From the NCBI RefSeq assembly GCF_023920105.1, contig NZ_CP083693.1, forward strand, positions 1,133,001-1,197,000: a DNA stretch of 64,000 bases, in the 5' to 3' direction. Origin of the DNA: Bartonella taylorii. GTDB taxonomy: Bacteria; Pseudomonadota; Alphaproteobacteria; Rhizobiales; Rhizobiaceae. Below, piece by piece: positions 1 to 9,668 of this stretch; position 1 is the stretch's first letter, and each line of letters begins with the position of its first letter. The position numbers and the translations under genes were made by a program. The notes under the pieces are model-generated. The model made no database searches. It worked only from the letters and a program-made list of their open reading frames with translations, and was not told the DNA's origin.

Positions 1-2
1 TG

Positions 3-1142
3 GGTTCTTTGGCATTAGTAGGCCCCTTTTTGCGCCACCAATTACGCCGCGCTTTCACCCTGCAGGCAGCCCATCAATCGCGCCTCATTGAAAGTTTTAC
101 TAATCTTGAAGCCATCAAAGCGCATGTAAAGGAGCCAGCCCATACGCTACGCATGCAAGAAACTTTAACCCGTAGTTTGGATCAAAGCCTCACAACCAGT
201 AAATTGCATCTTTTAAATGGAGCTATGAGCCATATTTTTGGCGATCTTTTCACTATTTTTATTATCTTTTTTGGTGCTCAGGCAGTTCTTCAAAACCAAA
301 TTACACTAGGACAACTTATTGCCTTTCATCTCCTCGCAGGCAATGTTTCTGGTCCTATCTTAAGCCTTGCCTCTTTATGGGAAGAATGGCAGCATTTAAA
401 AATCTCCCGCCTTCGTTTAGGCGATATCCTTAACTCCCCATCAGAATGGGAAAAGGAGAAGCCGTCTCTTCAACTCACCACAACGCCCCATCTTGAAACC
501 AAAGATATGTGTTTTTCTTATGGAGAAAAACCAATTATCAACCATCTTGATATTTGTTTACAACCTGGAAAACCCATTATGTTGCTTGGTCCTTCAGGGT
601 GTGGAAAATCAACCTTAGCAAAGCTCCTTTGTGGTCTCTATCCCCCAACAAGCGGGCAGATATTGATTAATGACCAATGTTTACAGAATTTTGATGTCCG
701 TAGCGTACGCAAAACAATCGCATATTTCCCCCAAAGCCCATGCCTTTTTTCTGGAACCATTCTTGAAAATATGCATCTTGCCAAACCCGATGCTACCAAG
801 AATGAAATCGACGCTGCACTCTATGCTAGCGCTTGTCATGATCTCATCGCTCAATTGCCTCAAGGGCTGGATACCCAAGTGGGCGAGCAAGGTGGCTTTT
901 TATCAGGTGGTCAACGTCAACGCTTGGCATTAGCTTGTTTTTTCTTGATAAACCCAAGCCTCCTCATCTTAGATGAACCAACTTCCGCGTTAGATGAAGC
1001 TGCTAGCGCACAGATTGTTGAGCATTTATATCAACTTTCGCAAAAGTGCATCGTTCTCGTCATTACCCACAAACATGACCTTTTTCCTCAGAATGCAACC
1101 GTATTAAATTTCACTGATTTGGAGGCAAAAAATGGCGAATAA
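3..1142 (+). CDS. Type I secretion ABC exporter (HlyB/LapB-like), 5' partial
   Basis: The reading frame is open to the left edge, so the start and most of the membrane domain lie outside the window. The visible part has the end of an ABC transporter transmembrane region (hydrophobic run near residues 70-125) followed by a complete nucleotide-binding domain: Walker A GPSGCGKST, signature LSGGQRQRLALA, Walker B LLILDEPTSALD and the H-loop ITHKHD. Such exporters energise one-step export of RTX-type proteins through an inner-membrane ABC/HlyD complex and TolC. It overlaps the adaptor gene by 11 bases and is followed by an acyltransferase gene, which points to an RTX toxin or adhesin as cargo. Whether an N-terminal C39-like domain is present cannot be seen. 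Confidence 0.85.
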   Translation, partial: GSLALVGPFLRHQLRRAFTLQAAHQSRLIESFTNLEAIKAHVKEPAHTLRMQETLTRSLDQSLTTSKLHLLNGAMSHIFGDLFTIFIIFFGAQAVLQNQITLGQLIAFHLLAGNVSGPILSLASLWEEWQHLKISRLRLGDILNSPSEWEKEKPSLQLTTTPHLETKDMCFSYGEKPIINHLDICLQPGKPIMLLGPSGCGKSTLAKLLCGLYPPTSGQILINDQCLQNFDVRSVRKTIAYFPQSPCLFSGTILENMHLAKPDATKNEIDAALYASACHDLIAQLPQGLDTQVGEQGGFLSGGQRQRLALACFFLINPSLLILDEPTSALDEAASAQIVEHLYQLSQKCIVLVITHKHDLFPQNATVLNFTDLEAKNGE

Positions 1143-2457
1143 GACACCTCGCTTACGCCCCTTATCGCCAACGCTTCATATGGTGGTCGCTGTTTTGATT
1201 GCTCTATTCCTCTTTATTGTAATCGGAAGCTTTGTTGCAAAAACAGAAATTGTTGCACGAGGACAAGGATCGGTTATTCCCACCGCTTACGTTCAATTGG
1301 TGCAAGCACAAAATACAGGTCGTATTGAAAAAATCCTCGTAAAAGAAGGGCAATTTGTTCACCAAGGCGATCTTCTTATCCAATTGGATCAGCGCGAAGC
1401 CCTAAATGAGCGTGCACGTGTTCAAGCAGATATCGCGCAGCAAACCCTTCAGGCACAAATTGCCGCAGCTATTTTAACAGCTTTGAGTGAAAGCAACCCT
1501 TTGGATAAAGATTTTGTAACTAAAGGGCTTGCCTATTTGCAAATCCCTCCCTCCAATAACAAGACTGCAAAAATAGAAGGGGGAAAACTCATTAGCGCTA
1601 CTCTTCAATCTCTACAAGATAAATTAAGAGCGCTGAAAGCCCAAGCTGATCGGGTCATGCGCAGTGGTGCTACACAACATGCTCAATTAGATAAGTTAGA
1701 AGATGATCTTCAATTAAGTCAAGGAAAACTAAAAGCTGCAAAAAGCCTGATGGAAACAAAAGTTATTAGCCAAGCTCTTTATTTAGAGCGGTTACATGAC
1801 CTTAAAAATGTGGAGCATGAGATTTTAACCAATCAAAGGCGCTTAGAAGAAAATAACGCCGAAATAGACACCCTCCGCCAACAACGGCAAAGTCTCATTT
1901 CCGATGAAATCGCCCGCTATCGACAACTTTCGCGTGAAACAGAATTAACACTTCAAGGGTTAAAAGCAAAGCTTGATAGTACTCAATACCGCCTCGATCA
2001 CTTATCACTTTACGCTCCCGTTGATGGTCGTATTGATGATTTAAGTATCCACACTTTGGGCGGCTTTGTAGAAGCTGGTAAAACTTTAATGCGTATTGTC
2101 CCTGGCGCAGGTGGCCTCATTGTTGAAGCGTTTTTTGATAACCGAGATATTGGTTTTTTAGAAAAAGGCCAACATGCTTACATCAAATTTTCTGCTTTTC
2201 CGCCTGAACGTTTCGGTGTTATCTACGGTACAGTCGTTAATGTAGGTGCTACAGCGCGCTATGATAAAGAAATTAATGGTGCCTATGCCGTTTTGATCAA
2301 AATCGACCAAGATCATATCAATTTGAATGGCAAACAACTTAAATTTATCCCGGGTATGACAGTGACAGCCGATGTTATTACAGCAAAACGGCGTCTCATT
2401 TCCTATTTCTTTGAACCTATCACCAAAATTTTAGAACAATCTTTAAAGGAAAGATAA
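1132..2457 (+). CDS. HlyD-family periplasmic adaptor of type I secretion
   Basis: The 441-residue protein has a short cytoplasmic N-terminus, one membrane segment near residues 17-36, a split biotinyl-lipoyl-like domain (around residues 50-85 and 285-330), a long alpha-helical hairpin between them (about 85-285), and a C-terminal beta-barrel region typical of HlyD proteins. These proteins bridge the ABC exporter to TolC in the periplasm. The start is supported by GGAGG seven bases upstream of ATG, inside the end of the exporter gene. The 11-base overlap upstream and one-base TAATG overlap downstream indicate one operon with translational coupling. Family assignment is firm; the cargo is unknown. 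Confidence 0.9.
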   Translation: MANKTPRLRPLSPTLHMVVAVLIALFLFIVIGSFVAKTEIVARGQGSVIPTAYVQLVQAQNTGRIEKILVKEGQFVHQGDLLIQLDQREALNERARVQADIAQQTLQAQIAAAILTALSESNPLDKDFVTKGLAYLQIPPSNNKTAKIEGGKLISATLQSLQDKLRALKAQADRVMRSGATQHAQLDKLEDDLQLSQGKLKAAKSLMETKVISQALYLERLHDLKNVEHEILTNQRRLEENNAEIDTLRQQRQSLISDEIARYRQLSRETELTLQGLKAKLDSTQYRLDHLSLYAPVDGRIDDLSIHTLGGFVEAGKTLMRIVPGAGGLIVEAFFDNRDIGFLEKGQHAYIKFSAFPPERFGVIYGTVVNVGATARYDKEINGAYAVLIKIDQDHINLNGKQLKFIPGMTVTADVITAKRRLISYFFEPITKILEQSLKER

Positions 2458-2921
2458 TGTGTGTAAATGAAAATCCTTCACCATCGCTCATAGCCCCTCT
2501 TACAGCCTTGGGAGCTATGGTGGTTTTAATGCTTCAATCCCCCTTACACCGCCGTTGGCGGATTTGGGATATCGAATTTAATTTAGGACCCGCCTTACGA
2601 ACTGGACAATACAAACTTTATAAAAATGAGAATGGAGAATTTTGTGCTTTTATTACTTGGGCTTTTTTAGATGAGAAAAATCATCAATCTATGCTTGAAA
2701 AGGGAGAACTTTTACCCGGTGCCGATTGGCAGGATGGAGAGTATATATGGTTCATTGATTGTGTGGCACCATATGGCCATGCTGTTACTCTCGTGCGCGA
2801 TATGCAACGGCATGTATTTCCAGATCAGCAGTATTGTTATGCTGTCCGACGTAATGAAGACGGTGGGATGCGGAAAATTGCTCGCTGGCGTTCTTATAGA
2901 GTAAAGAATCCATCCAAATAG
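2457..2921 (+). CDS. RTX toxin-activating lysine acyltransferase (HlyC-like)
   Basis: The 154-residue protein follows the HlyC pattern: SPLHRRW near residue 28 carrying the expected catalytic His, an F-x-x-W-A-F segment near residue 67, W-x-D-G-x-x-x-WFIDCVAPYG around residues 91-107, and a later M-x-x-x-x-FPD-x-x-x-x-AVRR segment. Known HlyC enzymes transfer a fatty acyl chain from acyl-ACP to internal lysines of an RTX toxin in the cytoplasm before export. The start ATG shares one base with the hlyD stop and follows AAAGGAAAG. In classical operons the activator precedes the toxin; here it follows the exporter genes. A coding role is well supported; the toxin substrate is not in this window. 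Confidence 0.85.
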   Translation: MCVNENPSPSLIAPLTALGAMVVLMLQSPLHRRWRIWDIEFNLGPALRTGQYKLYKNENGEFCAFITWAFLDEKNHQSMLEKGELLPGADWQDGEYIWFIDCVAPYGHAVTLVRDMQRHVFPDQQYCYAVRRNEDGGMRKIARWRSYRVKNPSK

Positions 2922-3890
2922 CTTTTATAAACCAAGCAAACATAAATGATTTAAGGACTCCCTCTCCCACATGCCCTTATGAAGAAAAAACTCTATTGAT
3001 TATTGGGAAATAGCTATAGTAAAAATGAACCTTGCTGTTTAGAGTTACCTCACTACTCTACAGGTAGATATTTTTTAGCTTATCCAGATCTAATATTAAT
3101 ATTGATGCTCAATCACAAAAACCGATTATGCCCTCCAAAGCCTTATTTTTATTATTTTCTAACACACTTATCATTCTACCTCTTATTGCCTAATTAAATC
3201 AGTTTGATAACAGAAAAATACGATAGTTTTTTCGTTGTTAAGAGTTTAAGCAAAATCTTTGAGGTTCTTATTCCCAACCTTCCTAACTATAAAAATAGAA
3301 TCTACTCAGTATAAAGCCTATTTCCTTACTTGCTACCATTGTTTAGCTAATGAGAAGCGATTTATATAAAAATATATTTCATAATATTATTTTTATACTT
3401 AAAAAATATCAGAAAAACTTTAAATATAAAATAAAAATATTACTTAGTATTCTATAACTTAAAAATATATTCAGTAAAATTTTATGATAATTTATCCTTT
3501 TATACAAAATTTTATAAGGAATATCTTAAAAAAGAGGTTATCATTTAATCTATCATTCTTATTATAATTCATATAATTTTTATTATAGATATAATGGTAA
3601 TTTTTATCACTTTGTGTATAGATATACACAATCATATATTTGTTTTTTACTTGTATTTAAAATACTTTCTATAATTGCATAATTTATCTATTATACATAC
3701 ACATGATTTTTTTGTAAAAAAGTAACAAACATTAAATAACCTCTTATAATATAAAAATTAATACAGGTGCAAAAATTTTTAAAAATAATTAACCTAAAAA
3801 GAGCTTTTGAGATAATAATAACTTCTCCCCTTTGATCTTTGCCGCAGTAATAATAGACTTGCTTAGATTTAGTTTTTTTCTGAATTAAAT
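2922..3890. other. AT-rich intergenic region, no gene supported
   Basis: Very AT-rich spacer between the secretion operon and the convergent autotransporter gene. A short open frame at 3003-3197 has no ribosome-binding site or recognisable product. I see no tRNA, clear terminator or repeat. Confidence 0.5.
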
Positions 3891-6620
3891 TTAAAAACGA
3901 TAGTTCAATCCACCAGAAAAACGAACTCCAGAAAAACCAGCCTTAGTAAGTTTATGCTGATAAATTAGATTACTGTGAAGTGTAATTTTTGAAGACAGTT
4001 GTGAATTGATACCCAAACCAGCTTCTAAAGAAGAACCAAAAGAACCTAACTGGAAAGAATCTTTAAAACGCACAAATTGTTTTCCCCCAAAATGATTAGC
4101 AATATGAAGCTGGCCATAAAAGGAAATGAAGCGATCCTTTTCAAATGTTGTAAACGTTTTAGTTAAACGCCCTCCAACACGCATCAACCATTGATCAATT
4201 TTTTTCATCTCAATATCAAATCCATCAAGATCATGCGCCTTATGAAACTGAAGATTCTGATAAATAAACTGAACTTGTGGATCAAACATAATACCTTCAT
4301 ACCCTGTCATAAACCTTTTACCAGAAGAGAACGAAACATTTAAGGGATTTCCTTTTAATGTCGCCGTCTTCCCCCGTGCAAAGGTAAAAATATCACCTTT
4401 AAACAAACCATAGGATAAAAGGCCATTTACATAAAAACCAGTGTTATTCTCCACGCTACCATACGCTGTAACTGACCATTTATGAAATGTACTTTTTTGG
4501 CTTTGATTAACATCCCGAGGACGCAAAGAAACTTTCCCATAAGTCCCCATGATTCTAAAGGACGTTGTACTGTATGCACCCTCAATTGTTTTCAACAAAA
4601 CGCCTGCCTCTATGGCATTATAATCAAAATTGCCTCCATAACCATATTCAAGTGCAGAAAGATCTGAAACATAACGATAGCTTCCGCCATAACTGGAAAC
4701 AAATAAAGTGGAAGAGCCATCGGTTTTTAACGATCTACCAACAGATCGCATAGTTTCCAATTGCCTGTTTTGACTGCCAATATCCATCAATCCAGCATGA
4801 AACAAAACATTTGGCAAAATAAGATAAGACGGAACTTGCGGAACAACATCCCTCACCCTTAGCACAACAGGTGCATCAAAAGCAGGCTGAACATATTTAC
4901 TCTCGAGGCGAAAGTCCCAAAAATCTCCATCGCCCTTCACTAATCTTTGAGCCGTACGCGTATTTCCAAGAGAAGAATCTGGACCATATGGATGGAGATA
5001 ATATTGGTAAGGCAAGCCTTCCAATGCAATATAAGTACTACTTAATTGAAAAGAATCTTCTGCCGCTTTTCCAGAAACTTGAATAAGTGAGATACTTTTA
5101 GCATTTCCATTGCCTACTACTTCTCCCTGATTTCCTACAACAAATTGCACATGGACTGTAGTTTTGCCAGAAACATTACCATGAATCAAAAGCCGGTCAG
5201 TCTTTTGGTCGTCAAGCGAGCCATCACCATTGAGATGCGTGTTGAGATAAAGATGTGCACTACCCTGCGCATTAAAAACCTCTTCTCCTCCCTTTCCAAT
5301 ATGAAGTGTCTGATACTCTTGAAACGTTGGGGTTTCGAAAGCAATAACACTGTCAGAAAGTTTTAAAAAAGAAATGGATGAAACCATACGATTTAAAACT
5401 TGCGAATTTATCTCTTTTCTTTTTGTTAAAATCCATTTTGACCCTCCTGTCAAATAAAGTTCAGCAACAGAATCATCAGCAACCCGCGTGCCTCCTATAA
5501 GTGAAGAAGAATCAGCCAACACCGCCATAGAAGCTCCCTTTTCAGCTGTTAACAATAAATCACCAGAGATCCTTGTTCCTTCTGTTACTCCGATATACCC
5601 ACTACTTTTATGACTATGAATAGCTGTACCATCTGGAACTTCAAAAGTCGCCTTTTTCAAAAAGACAATTCCTTGTTGGTAGCTATTATCTCCTTTGTCC
5701 ATATCAAAGTGCATACCATACTTGCTACCTGTCACTATAATTTTTGAATCTTCGATATTAACTCGCGAAACTAAAATATTCCCTTCTTGGCCCACACTTG
5801 ATTGTGCATTAGTATCTAATCCGATCCATAGACCGCTAACATCACGAGCAAGAACATTGCTATTTTTTAAATAAGTAGAGCTGTGCTGGTTTATATTTAA
5901 AACCGCATGAGCAACTTCATCTTCTTTATCCATTGTTTTTTGACTTTTTGAAGTAATGCTAACACTGTCTAAAATTGCACTGCCCCTTTTTCCCACATAA
6001 AGCGCAGCCGCATTTATTACATCAATCAGCCCACCAGTCATCTTAATGTTTGCATCAAAACCACTGAAAAGAGCGCCCTTTTGGCCAACGCCCTGACCAT
6101 GCACTTTAATTTTTGCATCCGTTAAAATAACAGATGCTCCTTGCTTCTCTGCATAAACACCCATCTGATTAGCTTCGATTGATCCACGATTCACCTCTAT
6201 CATTCCACTATCAGCTCTAAAACCTATTGACACATTCTTCAAAGTTGAAGCGCTTAAAACAACTTTTCCTCCTTGCGAAGCAACTATACCATAAGTATCT
6301 TTTACACTATCAATACCATTAATTTTTACACGCATTGCTTGGATAACTGTATTTGGCTCTTGTGCTACGATAATAGCAGACGTTGTAAAACTATTTTCAC
6401 TCTCACTCTTTTCGTCAGAAGAGTTAACGCTCTGATATACTTTATCAGTAATTGTATGTTTTGCACCATCATTACACCTGTAAGGTAATTTTCCTTCACT
6501 ACATGAAAACGATACGGACGAAAAAGAACGAGCCTCTACATCTATATTGGATAAAAAAGGGGAAATAACTGCTGTAAAAACACACAAATATAAGTGATTT
6601 TTAGATTCTCTAATCATCAT
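3891..6620 (-). CDS. Autotransporter with beta-helical passenger
   Basis: The 909-residue protein has a hydrophobic N-terminal export signal (about residues 8-30), a passenger of repeated short beta-strand motifs (about 60-600; recurring patterns such as GxxxVxLxxxxxxN and polar turn residues), and a C-terminal beta-barrel of about 270 residues ending in GLNYRF, the terminal aromatic signature recognised by the BAM machinery. Families with this layout are type V secreted adhesins, and Bartonella encodes several. The start follows TTCTTCAAAC-like sequence without a strong ribosome-binding site; the second ATG directly after the first is equally possible. It is monocistronic, with about 500 bases of upstream sequence. 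Binding partner unknown. Confidence 0.88.
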   Translation of the reverse strand: MMIRESKNHLYLCVFTAVISPFLSNIDVEARSFSSVSFSCSEGKLPYRCNDGAKHTITDKVYQSVNSSDEKSESENSFTTSAIIVAQEPNTVIQAMRVKINGIDSVKDTYGIVASQGGKVVLSASTLKNVSIGFRADSGMIEVNRGSIEANQMGVYAEKQGASVILTDAKIKVHGQGVGQKGALFSGFDANIKMTGGLIDVINAAALYVGKRGSAILDSVSITSKSQKTMDKEDEVAHAVLNINQHSSTYLKNSNVLARDVSGLWIGLDTNAQSSVGQEGNILVSRVNIEDSKIIVTGSKYGMHFDMDKGDNSYQQGIVFLKKATFEVPDGTAIHSHKSSGYIGVTEGTRISGDLLLTAEKGASMAVLADSSSLIGGTRVADDSVAELYLTGGSKWILTKRKEINSQVLNRMVSSISFLKLSDSVIAFETPTFQEYQTLHIGKGGEEVFNAQGSAHLYLNTHLNGDGSLDDQKTDRLLIHGNVSGKTTVHVQFVVGNQGEVVGNGNAKSISLIQVSGKAAEDSFQLSSTYIALEGLPYQYYLHPYGPDSSLGNTRTAQRLVKGDGDFWDFRLESKYVQPAFDAPVVLRVRDVVPQVPSYLILPNVLFHAGLMDIGSQNRQLETMRSVGRSLKTDGSSTLFVSSYGGSYRYVSDLSALEYGYGGNFDYNAIEAGVLLKTIEGAYSTTSFRIMGTYGKVSLRPRDVNQSQKSTFHKWSVTAYGSVENNTGFYVNGLLSYGLFKGDIFTFARGKTATLKGNPLNVSFSSGKRFMTGYEGIMFDPQVQFIYQNLQFHKAHDLDGFDIEMKKIDQWLMRVGGRLTKTFTTFEKDRFISFYGQLHIANHFGGKQFVRFKDSFQLGSFGSSLEAGLGINSQLSSKITLHSNLIYQHKLTKAGFSGVRFSGGLNYRF

Positions 6621-7118
6621 TCTTCTTCAAACTTCCTTTTCTCAGAAAAAATACATGCTGAAAATAAGCTATAAATTAAAATACAATAAGTGTAAAATAA
6701 ATAAGAATAATTTATTTGTTATCTAGCAAACAATCATACATATGATCTGTTTTGTGTTTTATATAAAGCGAGAATAAAAAATAGGAAGTCATAATTTACG
6801 CTTGCTAACTTTATAAAGAGTGATTCAAAATACAGCTAATAACTGTAACACAATCTACAAAAACAGATTTACTAAGTTTATGCTGTTACAGGAAAATGTC
6901 TAGCTTCTAGGAAAGAAAAAAGTACCAAACTGAAAAAGAATTCAAGATAAAGTGGAGTATTCATCATCTTGAAGTTCAGAAGAGTCAAACAAAAATATCT
7001 CACCAAAATCAGTTCTCGTGACAATGGTATCATTGCCAATCTGGACTCTAATCGAACTCACTTTATTGGGATTGAAGGAGCCACGCGCGCTCTTTTTCCG
7101 TTAATGTTTTTCATCCGA
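6621..7118. other. Intergenic region: autotransporter promoter side plus a possible gene fragment
   Basis: The stretch holds the upstream region of the autotransporter and the 3' flank of the lipoprotein array. A plus-strand open frame of about 57 codons from 6958 to 7130 reads like a protein remnant but lacks a start codon and enters the end of the next gene. No tRNA or terminator is evident. Confidence 0.45.
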
Positions 7119-7130
7119 TTACTTTTTTGA
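6958..7130 (+). pseudogene. Possible 5'-truncated gene fragment
   Basis: This plus-strand frame ends at TGA 7128-7130 and is stopped upstream by TAA shortly before 6958. It contains a plausible protein-like stretch (SSRDNGIIANLDSNRTHFIG) but no start codon, and it overlaps the 3' end of the lipoprotein gene on the other strand by a few bases. I do not recognise the family. It may be a recombination scar at the edge of the array or a chance frame. Confidence 0.2.
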
Positions 7131-7622
7131 GGATGTACGTGACGCTAATGATCGCTTTTGTAAAGCTTTTTTTGTTTGCTGACGTTTTCTTTTATTCTCA
7201 AAATGCGCTATCATGGCCCGTTCCTTCTTGCTCGTATTGCTGAGACCAAAAGTGTCATTATCCATAAATTGCTGATATCCAGCTATCATGAGATCGGTTA
7301 GGAACGAGTCACCTTTCGGAGGTTGTGTAAAATAAATCCCCCTTGAATCCTGCAATTTATACCGGAAGCCTGCTTTTTTCATGCATTCATAAACTGAAGC
7401 AAATTCACTTGCATACGAATTCATATCACTAGAAGAAGCATAAACCGGTTTCCAACCACATTTTAAAAGTGATTGTTCAATTACAGCCCGATCTGTTCCC
7501 GGCTTTTCCCATAAAGCCAAAGTCGATGGGGGAGGATTGCCTAACTGACATCCAGCGATACTTAACAGAGCCATGCAGCTCAATAGTTTTAAGATTTTTT
7601 TCAGTTTTAAGGTTTGTTTCAT
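7119..7622 (-). CDS. Family B lipoprotein (lipoprotein/CT chimera), copy B2
   Basis: The 167-residue protein has a lipoprotein signal peptide with lipobox SIAGC (acylated Cys 25), so it should be membrane-anchored and face the periplasm. Residues about 35-95 resemble the small family A lipoproteins of this locus (WEKPG-D, a KCGW-like segment, CM-x-x-AGF). Residues about 97-150 resemble the central part of the FhaB C-terminal domain (YF-x-x-P-x-x-DS, AGYQ-F-N, GLSN), but the sequence stops before the AHSRGS motif. The tail is Lys/Arg-rich. It looks like a fusion of the two partner types. The start follows GAGGGG. It closely matches copy B1 at 14694-15170. Function unknown. Confidence 0.75.
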   Translation of the reverse strand: MKQTLKLKKILKLLSCMALLSIAGCQLGNPPPSTLALWEKPGTDRAVIEQSLLKCGWKPVYASSSDMNSYASEFASVYECMKKAGFRYKLQDSRGIYFTQPPKGDSFLTDLMIAGYQQFMDNDTFGLSNTSKKERAMIAHFENKRKRQQTKKALQKRSLASRTSSKK

Positions 7623-7719
7623 TTTTCCCCTCTTTCAATGGATTTATTTACAATAAGAAGGCTCGTAAGCCTGGTGATATTTTCTGTCACCGCTGTTTAA
7701 AACAGTGGTGAACAATATT

Positions 7720-7802
7720 GAGATAGTGGATTGAGGAAACAATCCCGCCATTCCAAGCGAAGGCAAGGAGGGCGGATTGTTGATCATCACAAACAGCAAA
7801 AC
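7720..7802 (-). pseudogene. Leader remnant of a CT copy
   Basis: About 80 bases match the leader found upstream of the intact orphan CT copies (the NNPPSLPSLGMAGLFPQ-like segment), but the CT domain itself is missing and the sequence runs out of frame. A near-identical remnant lies at 15265-15350. It marks where a CT copy was deleted between a family A and a family B lipoprotein. Confidence 0.6.
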
Positions 7803-8210
7803 TTAAGGCTGGCATTTGCGACTATTTTTATATTTTTTACAAAAAGGGCTGTTCAAGCGCTTCTTGACACTTCGCTGTGGGATCACAGCGCCAGGACGAC
7901 AAATGGGGAGATTTTTCTCTTTAAAAGTATAACACCATCCTCCCCCTTTTCCATTATCTTTATAGTGGAAACCTGCTTGAACCATGCAAGCATCAACTGT
8001 TGCTTTTGCATTAATGCTCTGCTGTTGGTTTTCTGGAAAAACATCGTAAGGCGTCGGCATGCCACATTCTAACAATGCTTTTCCTATCTCAGTAAAATCT
8101 GCACCAGGTTTCTCCCACATACTCAGAGCCCCTGGAGAAGGCTTATCAATGTTACATCCAGCGATATTTAACAGAATGAGACCACTTAATAATTTTAAGA
8201 TTTGTTTCAT
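7803..8210 (-). CDS. Family A cysteine-rich lipoprotein, copy A6
   Basis: The 135-residue protein has a lipobox (NIAGC, Cys 19) and the family A core: WEKPGAD, ALLECGMP-PYDVFPEN, ACM-x-QAGF, GGGWC, NLPICRPGAVIPQRS and a C-terminal C-Q-P. Five mature Cys besides the lipid-attached one suggest disulphides in the periplasm. Its ATG overlaps the stop of the preceding CT copy as ATGA, and the ribosome-binding site GGGAGG is inside the last codons of that copy. This copy lacks the long poly-G tract seen at the GGGWC motif in some others. I infer a partner or immunity role from the pairing; no biochemical family is recognised. Confidence 0.8.
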   Translation of the reverse strand: MKQILKLLSGLILLNIAGCNIDKPSPGALSMWEKPGADFTEIGKALLECGMPTPYDVFPENQQQSINAKATVDACMVQAGFHYKDNGKGGGWCYTFKEKNLPICRPGAVIPQRSVKKRLNSPFCKKYKNSRKCQP

Positions 8211-8865
8211 TTTTTCCTCCCTAAATAATCTAAACCTAAATAAGTTGAATAAATTCGTACACGATTAGATGATCCATAAGCCTGTCGACATATTGGACTC
8301 GCAGTACCATAACAAGCATGGACACTGGGATAACTAAATGCTATTTTCCCTGCTTCTTTCCAAGGACCACTACCAAGAGGGATCTGTTCAAAAGTATAAG
8401 GATTTTTGCCAATCTTTGTACCCACAAAGTCATATTTATGATTTTCCAAATTGACATAATCCTGCTTTCCATCACTTAAGATATATAACGTATCTGCCAT
8501 GTCTTGAGCGTTAAAAGCCGGTCCAAAGAAATTAATCGTTGTTTCCTTTGCTATACCGTGAACACCATGCTTAGCTAAATTATACGATCCATTGCCCGCT
8601 GTCATACTGCCGCGGCTATGCGCATCAGTATGCAATCCTATATTGCCAAGGCTATACAACAGATTCTGGTACTTCTTCGTCGAATTGGTCAGAACACCCA
8701 ACTTACCTTCTAGAACATACTGATACCCTGCAATGAACCCCTCTACCAAGATCGAATCGCTATGTGGGAACACCAAAAGATAGTGCGGATCCTTCTTATT
8801 ATCAGCCAACTGAACTGCATAACTCGCTGCATCATCTGGTGTCGTAAAAATACCATTAAGGAAAC
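8207..8865 (-). pseudogene. 5'-truncated FhaB C-terminal domain copy CT6
   Basis: The frame begins abruptly at the VSLNGIF segment of the domain and runs to a normal LGRKK end, so the first 20 or so residues of the domain and any leader are missing. It keeps the DAHSRGS motif, the FFGPA-N segment and the H-x-C-Y-G...C motif. An in-frame ATG at 8807-8809 could initiate a 200-residue product. It is fused at 8865/8866, out of frame, to the end of copy CT5. Its C-terminal half is the FVGTKIG...TFEQIP type shared with CT4 and close to that of FhaB itself. Its stop overlaps the A6 lipoprotein start as ATGA. Confidence 0.75.
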
Positions 8866-9668
8866 TGCATCAGATGAATAAATTGTTGCAGTATGAGGTG
8901 TTCCATAGCGTCCTGTACATGCATCACCTGCATTACCATAGCAATTATGGGTGCTAGGATCATAGCCCAATAGCGCTCTCCCTTGTTCTATTATTGGAAT
9001 TGCTGGTGGAAATAATACATAGGGAAGCTTCAAGGGTACCTTATAAAAAGTAGGCAGATTGTGACCAATTCTCATACCAACGGGGTCAAGTAGATGGTTT
9101 TGTAAGTAAATATGATCTTTTTTGCCATCACTTACATAATCTAACGTATTTGCCATAATTTGAATATTAAAAGCCGGTCCAAAGGTATCAATTTTTGTTT
9201 TGTACCCTATACCGTGGATGCCATGCTTTGCAAAGTCACGCATTCCATTACCCAATGTCAAACTACCACGGCTATGCGCATCAACAATCGCCCCTGTATT
9301 GCCATAACGATACATAAAATCCTGAAACTTCTTTGTCGAATTACTCACCCCCCAAAATTACCTTCCAGAAAATCCTGATAAAAAGCTACCCCGAGCTCTA
9401 CTTCCCATGAATCAGCTTTTGGAAAAGCTGTAAAATAAAATGGCTCATGCTCATTATCAACTAACTGAACCGCATAACGGGCTGCGTCATCTGGTGTGTT
9501 AAAAATACCATTATAGAACATACGCCTGTTGCCATCAGAACCTGCTTGTAAATGCTTTTCTTCTTCAGGTGTTAAATAATGCAATTGAGGAAACAATCCC
9601 ACCATTCCAAGCGAAGGCAAGGAGGGGGATTGTTGATCATCACCAATAGAAAAACTTAAGGCTGGCAT
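8866..9668 (-). pseudogene. Frameshifted FhaB C-terminal domain copy CT5
   Basis: This copy begins with the leader (LPSLGMVGLFPQ) and YLTPEEEKHL, then breaks after GNFGG near 9350. Compared with the intact copies one C after a run of six G is absent, creating a TGA; the downstream frame (from 9348) continues with SNSTKKF and keeps DAHSRGS and H-N-C-Y-G. The end is cut at SSDA and joined to CT6. Its C-terminal half is the IGHNLPTFYKVPLK type shared with CT2 and CT3. An ATG at 9668 overlaps the end of the upstream A5 lipoprotein gene. It is probably non-functional as full-length protein. Confidence 0.8.

Noticed and set aside
3003..3197. 64-codon plus-strand frame in the AT-rich spacer
   Set aside because: No ribosome-binding site, no recognisable product, and composition like the surrounding non-coding DNA.
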